This document shows positions 16,676-24,769 of a stretch of DNA of 64,000 bases, piece after piece (the first letter of the stretch is position 1; each line of letters opens with the position of its first letter). The notes beneath the pieces were generated by a model. It was not told the DNA's origin. It was given only the letters and a program-made list of their open reading frames with translations, and made no database searches. The translations under genes and the position numbers were made by a program. The stretch comes from Bin87 sp965243255 (GTDB taxonomy: Bacteria > Chloroflexota > Dehalococcoidia > Lucifugimonadales > UBA3495): assembly GCA_965243255.1 (NCBI GenBank), contig CBDEUH010000004.1:248001-312000 (forward strand), given 5' to 3'.

Positions 16676-16683
16676 CTTCTATT

Positions 16684-17787
16684 ATGGTGCGCACTACGGT
16701 ACTGGTAATGATTGACGGGCTTGACCCTGAGTATCTCGACGCTTGTCCGACGCCCAACCTGCGCCGGTTCATGGCAGAGGGATTCCACGTGCCGGGCGGC
16801 GGGATGATGCCCAGCGTTACCAACGTCAACAATACGTCCATGGTAACCGGCCACTACCCGGAACTTCACGGCATCGTTTCAAATTACTGGCTCGACCGCC
16901 AGGCCGGTATTGAGCAGTATGTGGAGTCCGGCGAATTCATTTGCTCCGACACCATCTTTGACCAGTGCCGGCGTAACGGTGGACGTTCGTTGCTGGCCGC
17001 TTCCAAGGACAAGCTCCGCCGCCTGCTGGGAACCGGGACCGACCTGGCCTTTTCCTCGGAGCAGCCCACTACCGAGGCCATCGCTGCCTCCGGCCAGCCG
17101 CCCCCGATCTATTCCCTGGAAGTCAACGGCTGGACCATCAACTCCGCCCGCGACGCCCTGCTGCGCGAACATTACGATCTGGCCTTCATCGCCACCACCG
17201 ACTACGCCATGCACACCTACGGGCCGCACCATCCTCAATCGGCCCGCCATCTCGCTATCCTGGACGAAACCCTGGGCCGCCTGTACAACGATGTCCCCGA
17301 TGTCCAGTTGCTCATTACCGCAGACCACGGGATGTCGGACAAGCGCCGCATGCTCCACCTTCCCGCCGTGCTGGCCCAACATGGCATCAAGGCTCAGGCG
17401 GTGCCCGTCATCAAGGACTTGTACGTAGTGCATCATTCCAACCTGGGCGGCTGCATCTACGTGCACCTCGACGACCCGGCCGCTATTGACGACGCTATCG
17501 GCGTCCTCCGAGAAACCGACGGCGTCGAGGAAGCGCTTCCCCGCGAGGTAGCGGCGGCGCGGTTCTCCCTGATGCCCGAGCGCCTGGGCGATATCCTGGT
17601 AACCGGAGCGTCGGACGTCGTGTTCGGCGACCCGGCGGAAGTTACGCTGCCCCTCGGTTTACGCTCCCATGGCTCTCGGCACGAGACCCAGGTTCCCATC
17701 ATTGGCTGCGGCGGCGATTTCGGCGGCTTCGAGTTCCGCGAAAATTGTGACCTGGGCCGCTACGTCAGCCAGCGCGTGCTAGACTAG
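16684..17787 (+). CDS. Phosphonoacetate hydrolase-like enzyme, alkaline phosphatase superfamily
   Basis: A 367-residue alkaline-phosphatase-superfamily hydrolase. It follows the pattern of phosphonoacetate hydrolase PhnA, which cleaves the C-P bond of phosphonoacetate to acetate and phosphate. Asp11 sits in MIDGLDPEY. The T-N-x-N-N-x-S-x-V-T-G block at 46-56 holds the likely nucleophile Thr. Further metal ligands lie in TTDYAMHTYGPHH, ITADHGMSD and GSRHETQVP. The AKDKLRRLLG segment is also shared. It lies in an envelope/amino-acid cluster with no other phosphonate genes nearby, so a different phospho- or phosphono-substrate cannot be excluded. Confidence 0.75.
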   Translation: MVRTTVLVMIDGLDPEYLDACPTPNLRRFMAEGFHVPGGGMMPSVTNVNNTSMVTGHYPELHGIVSNYWLDRQAGIEQYVESGEFICSDTIFDQCRRNGGRSLLAASKDKLRRLLGTGTDLAFSSEQPTTEAIAASGQPPPIYSLEVNGWTINSARDALLREHYDLAFIATTDYAMHTYGPHHPQSARHLAILDETLGRLYNDVPDVQLLITADHGMSDKRRMLHLPAVLAQHGIKAQAVPVIKDLYVVHHSNLGGCIYVHLDDPAAIDDAIGVLRETDGVEEALPREVAAARFSLMPERLGDILVTGASDVVFGDPAEVTLPLGLRSHGSRHETQVPIIGCGGDFGGFEFRENCDLGRYVSQRVLD

Positions 17788-17802
17788 ACAGGCATGATCA
17801 TT

Positions 17803-17838
17803 CCGTCATTCCCGTTCAGGCGGGAATCCAGAGCGTCT
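17803..17838. repeat. REP-like palindromic repeat, family A, copy 2
   Basis: CCGTCATTCCCGTTCAGGCGGGAATCCAGAG-type element between the hydrolase gene and thrB. Inverted arms TTCCCG/CGGGAA with a short loop. Confidence 0.7.
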
Positions 17839-17865
17839 GGCTAGTCCGCTGGAACGGAGACCCTC

Positions 17866-18777
17866 TTGCCGACCGTAGTAGTACGCGCCCCCGCAACCAC
17901 AGCCAACCTGGGCCCCGGATACGACTGCCTCGGGATGGCCCTGGACCTGTGGAACTCCTTGACGGTAACCACCGAAACGGCCGAGGGCGCGCCTTCGGTT
18001 CGGGTGCGCGGAGAAGGCGAAGGTGAGCTGTCGGCCGATACCGAGAACCTCACCTACCGCGCCATGGCCTTCTTGTATGGTGAAGCGGACGCCGAAATGC
18101 CGCCGCTGGATCTGCGATGCCACAACGTCATTCCGCTTAGTCGTGGCTTGGGCAGCAGCGCTGCGGCGATCTCCGCCGGCTTGGTCGCAGCCAACGCTCT
18201 GCTGGATAACCCCTTTACTGCCAACGACCTGATGGAAATGGCGGCAACCATCGAGGGCCACCCGGACAATGTAGCCGCCGCAGTGTATGGCGGCCTCAGG
18301 CTGGTCGTAACGGATGAAGACCAGCTATACACCGCGCCTATCGCCATCCCGGACGACTTGCGGGCGGTGCTATTCATACCGGAGCGTCGCATCGCCACTG
18401 TGGACGCCCGCCGCGTTTTGCCCGCCGAGATTTCCGTCGCCGATGCTGTGTACAATATGAGCCGTGCTGCGTTGCTAGTGGCCGGTATGCAATCCAATCG
18501 CCCGGAATATTTCAGCATTGCCACCCAGGACCGGTTGCACCAACCCTATCGACAGTCCATTTTCCCTCCCATGAAGGTGATTTTCGCCGCGGCCCACAAC
18601 GCCGGCGCCTTGGGCGTGTTCCTCTCCGGCAGCGGCAGCACGATCCTGGCCCTCGCCCGGGAACGCGCCATGACCGTCGCTTACGAAATGTTCGACGCGG
18701 CCCGTCTGGCCGGTGTGGATGGCCGCATCGAAATCACCAGTCCCACTTCCCTGGGCGCCCACGTCGTTACCGACTGA
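17866..18777 (+). CDS. thrB: Homoserine kinase
   Basis: A 303-residue GHMP kinase that phosphorylates homoserine for threonine synthesis. It has the N-terminal APATTANLGPGYDCLG motif, the ATP-binding loop LSRGLGSSAAAISAG and the C-terminal LSGSGSTILAL motif. The start is a TTG with GGAGA a few nt upstream. The stop is directly followed, after one base, by lysC, so the aspartate-family pathway genes are translationally coupled. No threonine synthase is nearby. Confidence 0.93.
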   Translation: MPTVVVRAPATTANLGPGYDCLGMALDLWNSLTVTTETAEGAPSVRVRGEGEGELSADTENLTYRAMAFLYGEADAEMPPLDLRCHNVIPLSRGLGSSAAAISAGLVAANALLDNPFTANDLMEMAATIEGHPDNVAAAVYGGLRLVVTDEDQLYTAPIAIPDDLRAVLFIPERRIATVDARRVLPAEISVADAVYNMSRAALLVAGMQSNRPEYFSIATQDRLHQPYRQSIFPPMKVIFAAAHNAGALGVFLSGSGSTILALARERAMTVAYEMFDAARLAGVDGRIEITSPTSLGAHVVTD

Positions 18778-18778
18778 C

Positions 18779-20008
18779 ATGGCCCTTTACGTTCACAAGT
18801 ACGGCGGCAGCTCCGTCGCCGACGCCGGCAAGATCGTCAATGTCGCCCGCCGCATCGCCAGCGTGTTCGATGCCGGCAACCGGGTGGTAACCGTCGTTTC
18901 CGCCATGGGAGACACCACCGACGAACTCATTAACCTGGCTCGTACCGTGTCCGATGAACCTGATCCTCGCGAGCTGGACCTGCTGCTGTCCACCGGTGAG
19001 CTGGTGTCCATCACCCTCCTGTCCATGGCGCTGCGCAATCTTGGCTACGACGCCATCAGCCTCAGTGGCCCCCAAGCCGGCATCCGCACTGATAGCGCCT
19101 ACGGGCGAGCGCGTATCAGCCAGGTTGACCCGGAGCGTCTCCGCCACGAACTGGCCAATGGGCGCTTGGTCATCGTCGCCGGGTTCCAGGGTTTGACCCC
19201 GGACGAAGATATCACCACGCTGGGACGCGGCGGCTCCGACACCACTGCCGTCGCCCTGGCTGCGGCCCTGAACGCCGACCGCTGCGACATCTATACCGAC
19301 GTGGAAGGCATCTACACCGCCGACCCCCGCGTGGTACCCCAGGCCGCCAAGCTTCCCGAAGTTGGCTACGACGAAATGCTGGAACTCGCCTCCGCCGGCG
19401 CCAAGATGCACCCTCGTTCCATCGAGCTGGGCGCGGTCTATAATGTTCCTATCTACGTCGCATCCAGCTTTTCCGACGCCACCGGCACGCTGATTCACCA
19501 ATCCCCGGATGACAAGCAAATGGAAGACCGAATCAAAGTAACCGGCATCGCCTACCAGACCAACGTCGCCAAGGTAACCGTCTGCGGCGTTGCGGACAAA
19601 CCCGGCGTTGCCGCCGCCCTGTTCGAGCCGCTGGCTTCCTCCGGCGTCAGCGTGGATACCATCGTCCAGAATACCAGCGCCGACCGCACCACCACCGACA
19701 TCAGCTTCACCGTTACCACCGATGACCTGCCCCGCGCCCTGCGCCAAATGTCGGATTTGCAGGATGCCTTGGGCGCCCAGCAGGTAATCAACGACCCTAC
19801 TCTGGCGTCGGTGAGCATCGTCGGTTCCGGTATGCAGAATACTCCGGGCTACGCCTCCCGTATGTTTCGCATCCTCGCCGACGGCGGCATTAACATCGAC
19901 ATGATAACTACTTCGGAAATCCGCATCTCCTGCATCATCAGCCAGGAGCAGGCTCACGAAGCCGTCCGCCTTCTCCACCGGGGCTTTGAACTGGACGACG
20001 AAGGCTAG
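18779..20008 (+). CDS. lysC: Aspartate kinase
   Basis: A 409-residue aspartokinase, the first enzyme of lysine, methionine and threonine synthesis. It opens YVHKYGGSSVADAGKI, the family's K-[FY]-G-G-[ST]-S-V motif, continues with TLGRGGSDTTAVALAAAL, and ends in two tandem ACT domains (about 265-409) that bind the feedback inhibitor. The ATG at 18779 lies one base after the thrB stop; the frame is open upstream inside thrB but has no reason to start there. Length matches the lysine/threonine-sensitive alpha-type enzymes. Confidence 0.95.
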   Translation: MALYVHKYGGSSVADAGKIVNVARRIASVFDAGNRVVTVVSAMGDTTDELINLARTVSDEPDPRELDLLLSTGELVSITLLSMALRNLGYDAISLSGPQAGIRTDSAYGRARISQVDPERLRHELANGRLVIVAGFQGLTPDEDITTLGRGGSDTTAVALAAALNADRCDIYTDVEGIYTADPRVVPQAAKLPEVGYDEMLELASAGAKMHPRSIELGAVYNVPIYVASSFSDATGTLIHQSPDDKQMEDRIKVTGIAYQTNVAKVTVCGVADKPGVAAALFEPLASSGVSVDTIVQNTSADRTTTDISFTVTTDDLPRALRQMSDLQDALGAQQVINDPTLASVSIVGSGMQNTPGYASRMFRILADGGINIDMITTSEIRISCIISQEQAHEAVRLLHRGFELDDEG

Positions 20009-20026
20009 CGTCTTGCTTGCAGGGCC

Positions 20027-20761
20027 ATGTCATCCTGCTACCTTTCCGTAGTCATCCCGGCCTACAACGAGGAGCGGCGACTGCCCGAAACCCTCGCCGT
20101 TGTCAGCGATTACCTCAGCCGGCTCCCCGATAGGTGGGAAATCATCGTCGCCGACGACGGCAGCGAGGACGGCACCGCGGCCGTCGTCCAGCACTTTTCC
20201 AGGCACGATGCCCGCCTGCGCCTGATCACTTTACCCCACCGGGGCAAGGGTTCGGCAGTCAAGCACGGGATGCTGGCCGCCGCCGGCGAGTACCGGTTTC
20301 TCTGCGACGCCGACTTGTCAATGCCCATCGAGTTCATCGAGCGATTGCTGCCTCCCCTGGCGCCCGCCACGGATATTGTCATCGGCTCCCGCGCGGCGCC
20401 GGGCGCGCGACGCATCGGCGAGCCACGCCGGCGCCGACTCATGGGCCGCGTTTTCAATGCTATGACCCGTCTGCTGGCCGTGCCTGGCATCGCCGACACT
20501 CAGTGCGGTTTCAAAATATTCCGAGGGGAGACGGCACAAGCGCTGTTCGCCCAGCAAACGTTGGACGGGTTCGCCTTTGACGCCGAGATCCTGTTCCTGG
20601 CCCGCCGCTACGGTTTCACCATTGCGGAAAGAGGAATAGATTGGCACTACCGGGCAGAGAGCAAGGTCCGCCCCTTCCGCGATAGCTGGGGTACTCTCCG
20701 CGACCTGCTCATCATCCGCTGGCGATGGTTAACCCGCCGCTACCCACGAACCTTGGACTGA
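20027..20761 (+). CDS. GT2 glycosyltransferase, dolichyl/polyprenyl-phosphate sugar synthase type
   Basis: A 244-residue family 2 glycosyltransferase. It has the N-terminal VVIPAYNEERRLPET motif, the DDGSEDGT nucleotide-binding loop, DADLSMP carrying the metal-binding DxD, and the late motif QCGFKIF. This set is typical of DPM1/ALG5-type enzymes that load a sugar onto a polyprenyl phosphate on the inner membrane face. It has no C-terminal membrane segments, so it resembles the single-domain forms. It ends the run from thrB and follows lysC by 18 nt. Confidence 0.85.
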   Translation: MSSCYLSVVIPAYNEERRLPETLAVVSDYLSRLPDRWEIIVADDGSEDGTAAVVQHFSRHDARLRLITLPHRGKGSAVKHGMLAAAGEYRFLCDADLSMPIEFIERLLPPLAPATDIVIGSRAAPGARRIGEPRRRRLMGRVFNAMTRLLAVPGIADTQCGFKIFRGETAQALFAQQTLDGFAFDAEILFLARRYGFTIAERGIDWHYRAESKVRPFRDSWGTLRDLLIIRWRWLTRRYPRTLD

Positions 20762-20826
20762 AAGCTGGTCCATGGTCGGCTATAGCTACATTTTGGTTAA
20801 ATTCCAAAAATCCGTTTATGCTTTGA

Positions 20827-20854
20827 TTGACCACGGGTGCCGGTTCAGTGTAAT
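20827..20854 (+). promoter_or_regulatory. Possible promoter of the TPR-protein gene
   Basis: A TTGACC box (20827-20832) and TGTAAT (20849-20854) are separated by 16 nt, about 70 nt before the ATG. Consensus match only. Confidence 0.45.
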
Positions 20855-20923
20855 TCTAGACTCAGCGACATTACGATATCTGATACCCACTATCGTTGAT
20901 TGACATTGTAAGGACTGACCACA

Positions 20924-21856
20924 ATGGTTCAACATACTCCCAAGCGGCCTGGAGGGGCCGGCAACAGCGCCATGAACGCGAGTCGGCTCCGGGTCAACCT
21001 GGGCAAAGAGGCGGTCAAGCTTGCCCTCGATGGCGATTGGTGTCGGGCCGCCGAAATCAACCGGGCCATTCTCGAACTGCACCCCGACGACAGCGAGGCC
21101 GCCAACCGCCTGGCCAAGGCGCTCATGGAACTATCCGACTATGCCGCCGCCCGCGTCGTGCTGGATGACCTGTGTCGCCGTTCTCCACACAACAGCATCG
21201 CGCGCAAGAATCTGTCCCGCCTGGAAAAGCTGGAGTCCGCCGGCGCCTTCCGACCCTCGTCTCCCTCAGGTTCGACCGGATTATCACCCTTCTTCATCGA
21301 GGACGGCGGCAAGTCCTGCACCACTACTTTGCGACACCACGGCGACGGGGCGTCCCTGGCTGCGCTCAGCGCCGGCGATTCGGTAGCGATGTCTCTGGCT
21401 GGAGATTCCGTAGTACTTATCACCGGCGACGGAGAGCGGCTGGGCCGCTTGGAACCCCGCCTGGGCCGTCGGCTGCGCAAGCTCATCGCCGGGGGCAACC
21501 GTTATGCTGCCGCTATCGTCGGCATCAACGGCAGCGAAGTCTCTGTCATCATACGGGAATACCGGCAGCATCCATCCCTGCGCCACGTTGTATCCTTCCC
21601 CGCCAGCGCCTGCCCGGCGGAGCCGCCCGGCGGCGTGGAGGCCGAAACCGGTGCCCATGAGGAGCCGGACGCTACCGATTCACTGGGCGAATCCGATTCG
21701 GAAGAAGCCATCTCCGCCCTCGTGGGCGACGAAATCCAGGACGACTCGCCTGGCGAGGGCGACGAGGATGACACCGTACCCGTGCTGGACCCTGAAGAAG
21801 TGGAAACGACCCCACTGCCGGTATTCGCCTCTCGCGACGCCGAAGAGTGGGAGTAG
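20924..21856 (+). CDS. TPR-domain protein with acidic tail
   Basis: A 310-residue protein I cannot name. Residues about 25-110 form two to three helical tetratricopeptide-type repeats (AAEINRAILELHPDDSEA). Residues about 145-210 form a compact beta-rich segment (GERLGRLEPRLGRRLRKLI) that faintly recalls a HIRAN domain. The last 80 residues are strongly acidic and low complexity, probably disordered. The ATG has AAGGA 9 nt upstream and a possible promoter. It ends 2 nt from the convergent SagB-type gene. It may be a scaffold or adaptor. Confidence 0.6.
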   Translation: MVQHTPKRPGGAGNSAMNASRLRVNLGKEAVKLALDGDWCRAAEINRAILELHPDDSEAANRLAKALMELSDYAAARVVLDDLCRRSPHNSIARKNLSRLEKLESAGAFRPSSPSGSTGLSPFFIEDGGKSCTTTLRHHGDGASLAALSAGDSVAMSLAGDSVVLITGDGERLGRLEPRLGRRLRKLIAGGNRYAAAIVGINGSEVSVIIREYRQHPSLRHVVSFPASACPAEPPGGVEAETGAHEEPDATDSLGESDSEEAISALVGDEIQDDSPGEGDEDDTVPVLDPEEVETTPLPVFASRDAEEWE

Positions 21857-21858
21857 GT

Positions 21859-23484
21859 TTACCCCTCCTGCCCGGCTCCGCGGGCCCTCGCGTCCAGGCT
21901 GACGGCAATCTGTGATCGAAACGGCCGCACCCGGTTGGTGTCGTGGCCCATCCCCATGGGCACTACAAACACGGCCTCCTGACCGGCGGCGTGGGGAGCA
22001 AAGAATTCCACCACACTGTCGTCGAAAAAGGTCAGCCCCGTTGCTCCCAGTCCCTGCGCGTGCATCCCCAGGTATAGCCGCCCACCGATGATGCCGGCCA
22101 GCGTCTGCGCCATCCGATACCCGCGCGGCCCGAAGTCCCGGTTGACCAGTTCCAGGTCGGCGGTGATGAAAGCGACTGCGGCGGCGTCAGCGGGCAGGGC
22201 CTGCTCGTACCCCAGGTGCCCGGCCATTTCCCGGAAGTCGCCGGTTTGCAACAAGCGCAGTCCGTTGTAGAAGCGATTGTAGTAATACGCGCCGGGTTCC
22301 AATCCGGAGACGGCATTGACGATGAAATACATGCTGAGATACGGGCTGATCCCGTCAGCGAAGCCGGGCGCATTGATGCCCTGCCCGGCAGCGTCAACCG
22401 CGCTGCGAAACGCTTCCCACGGAATCGGTTCCGTGGCGAATCGCCGCGTTGAACCTCGTGAGCGGATGCAATCGCCCAGCGCGGCGGATGGCTGCGCCCG
22501 CAGGTCTAAATCTCCTTGAAACACGCCATCTGTCCCGGAGCGCAGGGGCCGGAAATTATCCCCGGTTCCGTCCAGTTCATCCCGCTCCGAATTGGCGCCC
22601 ACGCGGCTGCCATCGTTCCACTCCGACGCGTCTTCCCGCGTCCGCAGCAACGAAGCCAGGTGCAACTCGCGGCTCAGGGGATAGTCAATAGCGCCGACTG
22701 ACAGGTCGTTGCTTTCCTGGGGCAGCATGCCGGGCACGTCGCCGGGGCCGGCGGGCAGCACGCCGTCGGGCGCGCCGATGGCGGCAATCAGCGATGGCGC
22801 CTCGTCGTAACCGTCAATGCCGAGAAACCCGCTGACCAGCCGGTCCGCAAAGCCGAACTTCAAGCCGATTGGCACACCCTCGGCGTTGCCGGTAGCCAGC
22901 AGGTTGGCGGCCATGGTCCCCAGGTCCCAGTAACAATAGCGGTAGCCCCGTTCTCGATACTTCCACGCGCTGCGCCAGAAAACGGTTGTGAACACCAGCG
23001 TAGCCGGATACGCGGCGTGGTCGCCCGTGGCCCCGCCAATCCAGCGCCGCAAGTCGGCGTTGCGCAGCCGCGCCAGCGTGCAGGTCAGCGGGTTGAAGTG
23101 ATAGACTCCGGCACGCAATCCGTCCAGGTCGCCGCAGACCACGTAAATCTCCGTGGGGTAAAGGGCGCCAGCCGAAGCCGCGGCCCGATAATGCACTTCG
23201 CCGTCCCTCAGCTGCCGTCGCCGTATCACCGCCGCTGAGTGGTACAGCAGGCTGGTCAACTTCTGCAACGTCAGGGGCTGCGCTGAATCCGAGCCCGGCT
23301 TGCCGCCGCGAATGGCGTCCAGCGTCGCCATGCCCGGCCCGGAACCTGCCGCCGCGTCCGGCAAAGGAATGGCGCGCAGACCCGGATAGACCTTGTACAG
23401 GGGCGGCTTGTTGGCCAGGTTGATGTATTGGAGCTTGGTCGCTTCGTTGAACTGCCGGGCTACGCTGGAATCCGCCGTTGCCAT
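21859..23484 (-). CDS. Double-domain SagB-type nitroreductase-family oxidoreductase
   Basis: A 541-residue protein with two nitroreductase-like halves. Half 1 (about 75-250) contains LLYHSAAV, AAASAGALYPTEIYVV and the WDLGTMAANLLATG segment of SagB/thiazoline-oxidase FMN enzymes. Half 2 (about 335-530) repeats the layout with RGSTRRFATEPIPWEAF, LEPGAYYYN and LGMHAQGLGATGLTFFDD. SagB enzymes oxidise azoline rings in peptide natural products, but no YcaO or precursor gene is nearby, so a general oxidoreductase role is as likely. The ATG at 23484 has AAGGA at 10 nt; a GTG lies 3 codons upstream. Confidence 0.82.
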   Translation of the reverse strand: MATADSSVARQFNEATKLQYINLANKPPLYKVYPGLRAIPLPDAAAGSGPGMATLDAIRGGKPGSDSAQPLTLQKLTSLLYHSAAVIRRRQLRDGEVHYRAAASAGALYPTEIYVVCGDLDGLRAGVYHFNPLTCTLARLRNADLRRWIGGATGDHAAYPATLVFTTVFWRSAWKYRERGYRYCYWDLGTMAANLLATGNAEGVPIGLKFGFADRLVSGFLGIDGYDEAPSLIAAIGAPDGVLPAGPGDVPGMLPQESNDLSVGAIDYPLSRELHLASLLRTREDASEWNDGSRVGANSERDELDGTGDNFRPLRSGTDGVFQGDLDLRAQPSAALGDCIRSRGSTRRFATEPIPWEAFRSAVDAAGQGINAPGFADGISPYLSMYFIVNAVSGLEPGAYYYNRFYNGLRLLQTGDFREMAGHLGYEQALPADAAAVAFITADLELVNRDFGPRGYRMAQTLAGIIGGRLYLGMHAQGLGATGLTFFDDSVVEFFAPHAAGQEAVFVVPMGMGHDTNRVRPFRSQIAVSLDARARGAGQEG

Positions 23485-23497
23485 GATGCTCACTTCC

Positions 23498-23866
23498 TTA
23501 TCGCTTTCGGTATATCTCGACGGTGGCCGACTCGATGACGGAACCCTTGATGGGCGGCCGGGGTTTGCTCACCCGCACTCGCACGGCGTCGATGGACAGG
23601 TACAGGGCCAGTGTCTGCTCGGCGATGTTCTCAGCGGCGGCTTCCAGCAATTGGCAGGGTTCGCCCTCCATCACCAGCCGCGCCGTGCGGTACAGGTGGG
23701 CGTAGCTAACGGTATCCGCAAGATGGTCGGAGCGACCTGCCTGGCGCAGACTTATTTCCGCCTCCAGGTCAACTACGAAAGACTGCCCCAGCCGGCGCTC
23801 CTCGGGATTCACGCCGTGAAATCCGTAGAACTGCATCCCGGTGAGGATGATGCGGTCGGTCGGCAT
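23498..23866 (-). CDS. folB: Dihydroneopterin aldolase
   Basis: A 122-residue FolB-type enzyme of the tetrahydrofolate pathway, cleaving dihydroneopterin. It begins DRIILTGMQFYGFHGVNPEE, the canonical FolB opening with the Y-G-x-H-G motif, and continues with the internal TVSYAHLY element and the catalytic-Lys-bearing tail SKPRPPIKG. The start at 23866 has GGTGA upstream and follows the CitE-like stop; the longer frame overlaps it. It begins a short operon with the SagB-type gene. No other folate genes are in view. Confidence 0.9.
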   Translation of the reverse strand: MPTDRIILTGMQFYGFHGVNPEERRLGQSFVVDLEAEISLRQAGRSDHLADTVSYAHLYRTARLVMEGEPCQLLEAAAENIAEQTLALYLSIDAVRVRVSKPRPPIKGSVIESATVEIYRKR

Positions 23867-23876
23867 TGCCCGGCGT

Positions 23877-24767
23877 TCACCGCGTGGTTGCGGCGGTCTG
23901 GCGCTCAATCTCCGCCACCAGCACCAGCAGATTCTGCGCCCGCTTCACCACCGGCACGTCCACCATGCGCCCGTCGATGGAAAGGGAGCCACGGCCGGCC
24001 GCCTCTGCCTCGTCCCAGGCGGCCATCACCTGCCGGGCGTAGGCTACATCGTCCGGGTGCGGCGAGAAGGTTTCGTTGATGATGTCAATCTGGGCCGGGT
24101 GGATGGCGAACTTGCCGGTGTAGCCCATCTGCCGGGCGCTGCCCGCGTCGGTCCGCAGGCCGTCCGGGTCGCGGAATCCGACAAAGGGCCCGTCCAGCGC
24201 GGCGACTCCGGCCGCTTTGGCCGCCACAGCGACGGCGGAGCGGGCATAGTAGCACTCCTCTCCGAAGTCGTTGCGAATTACGCCCATGTCGTTGGTGTAG
24301 TCCTCGCCGCCGAAAGCGATGCCCGCGATTCGCTGGGACGCCCGTGCCATCTCGTACACGTGAACGATGGCCATGGCGGTCTCAATCCATGGAATCACCC
24401 GCAGGCGGCCGGCTGCTATGCCGGCGCTGGCTTCCAGGGGCGCAAGCAGGCGGTCAATCTGCTGCAAGTCCCACTGGGTATTTCCCTTGCCGATGCTGAT
24501 GCCGGACAAATCCGGCGACACCACCGCCGCCAGTTCGTCCGCCGTCAGCCCGGTGTCCAGTGAGTTCACCCGCACCATCACCCGGCGGCCGGCAGCCCGC
24601 AGTCGAGGGACCCATTCCACGGCCAACTCACGAGCCGCCGCTTTCTCGCCCGGCGGCACCGAGTCTTCCAGATCAACCATGACCACGTCGGCCCCGAAGC
24701 CCAGAGCGCGTTCCAGCATATTGGCCCGGTTCCCCGGCACGAATACCAGGCTGCGCAGCAGTTCCAT
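23877..24767 (-). CDS. HpcH/HpaI aldolase / citrate lyase beta-like protein
   Basis: A 296-residue CitE-like TIM-barrel lyase. It shows the N-terminal SLVFVPGNRANMLERAL, the metal-binding region VDLEDSVP, the RVNS substrate loop, PWIETA and the GGEDYTNDMG motif. Such enzymes cleave or make malyl-, citramalyl- or related CoA thioesters with Mg2+; the exact substrate is not readable. The ATG at 24767 begins 2 nt after the polA stop, giving translational coupling, and folB follows. Context gives no further substrate clue. Confidence 0.88.
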   Translation of the reverse strand: MELLRSLVFVPGNRANMLERALGFGADVVMVDLEDSVPPGEKAAARELAVEWVPRLRAAGRRVMVRVNSLDTGLTADELAAVVSPDLSGISIGKGNTQWDLQQIDRLLAPLEASAGIAAGRLRVIPWIETAMAIVHVYEMARASQRIAGIAFGGEDYTNDMGVIRNDFGEECYYARSAVAVAAKAAGVAALDGPFVGFRDPDGLRTDAGSARQMGYTGKFAIHPAQIDIINETFSPHPDDVAYARQVMAAWDEAEAAGRGSLSIDGRMVDVPVVKRAQNLLVLVAEIERQTAATTR

Positions 24768-24769
24768 CG

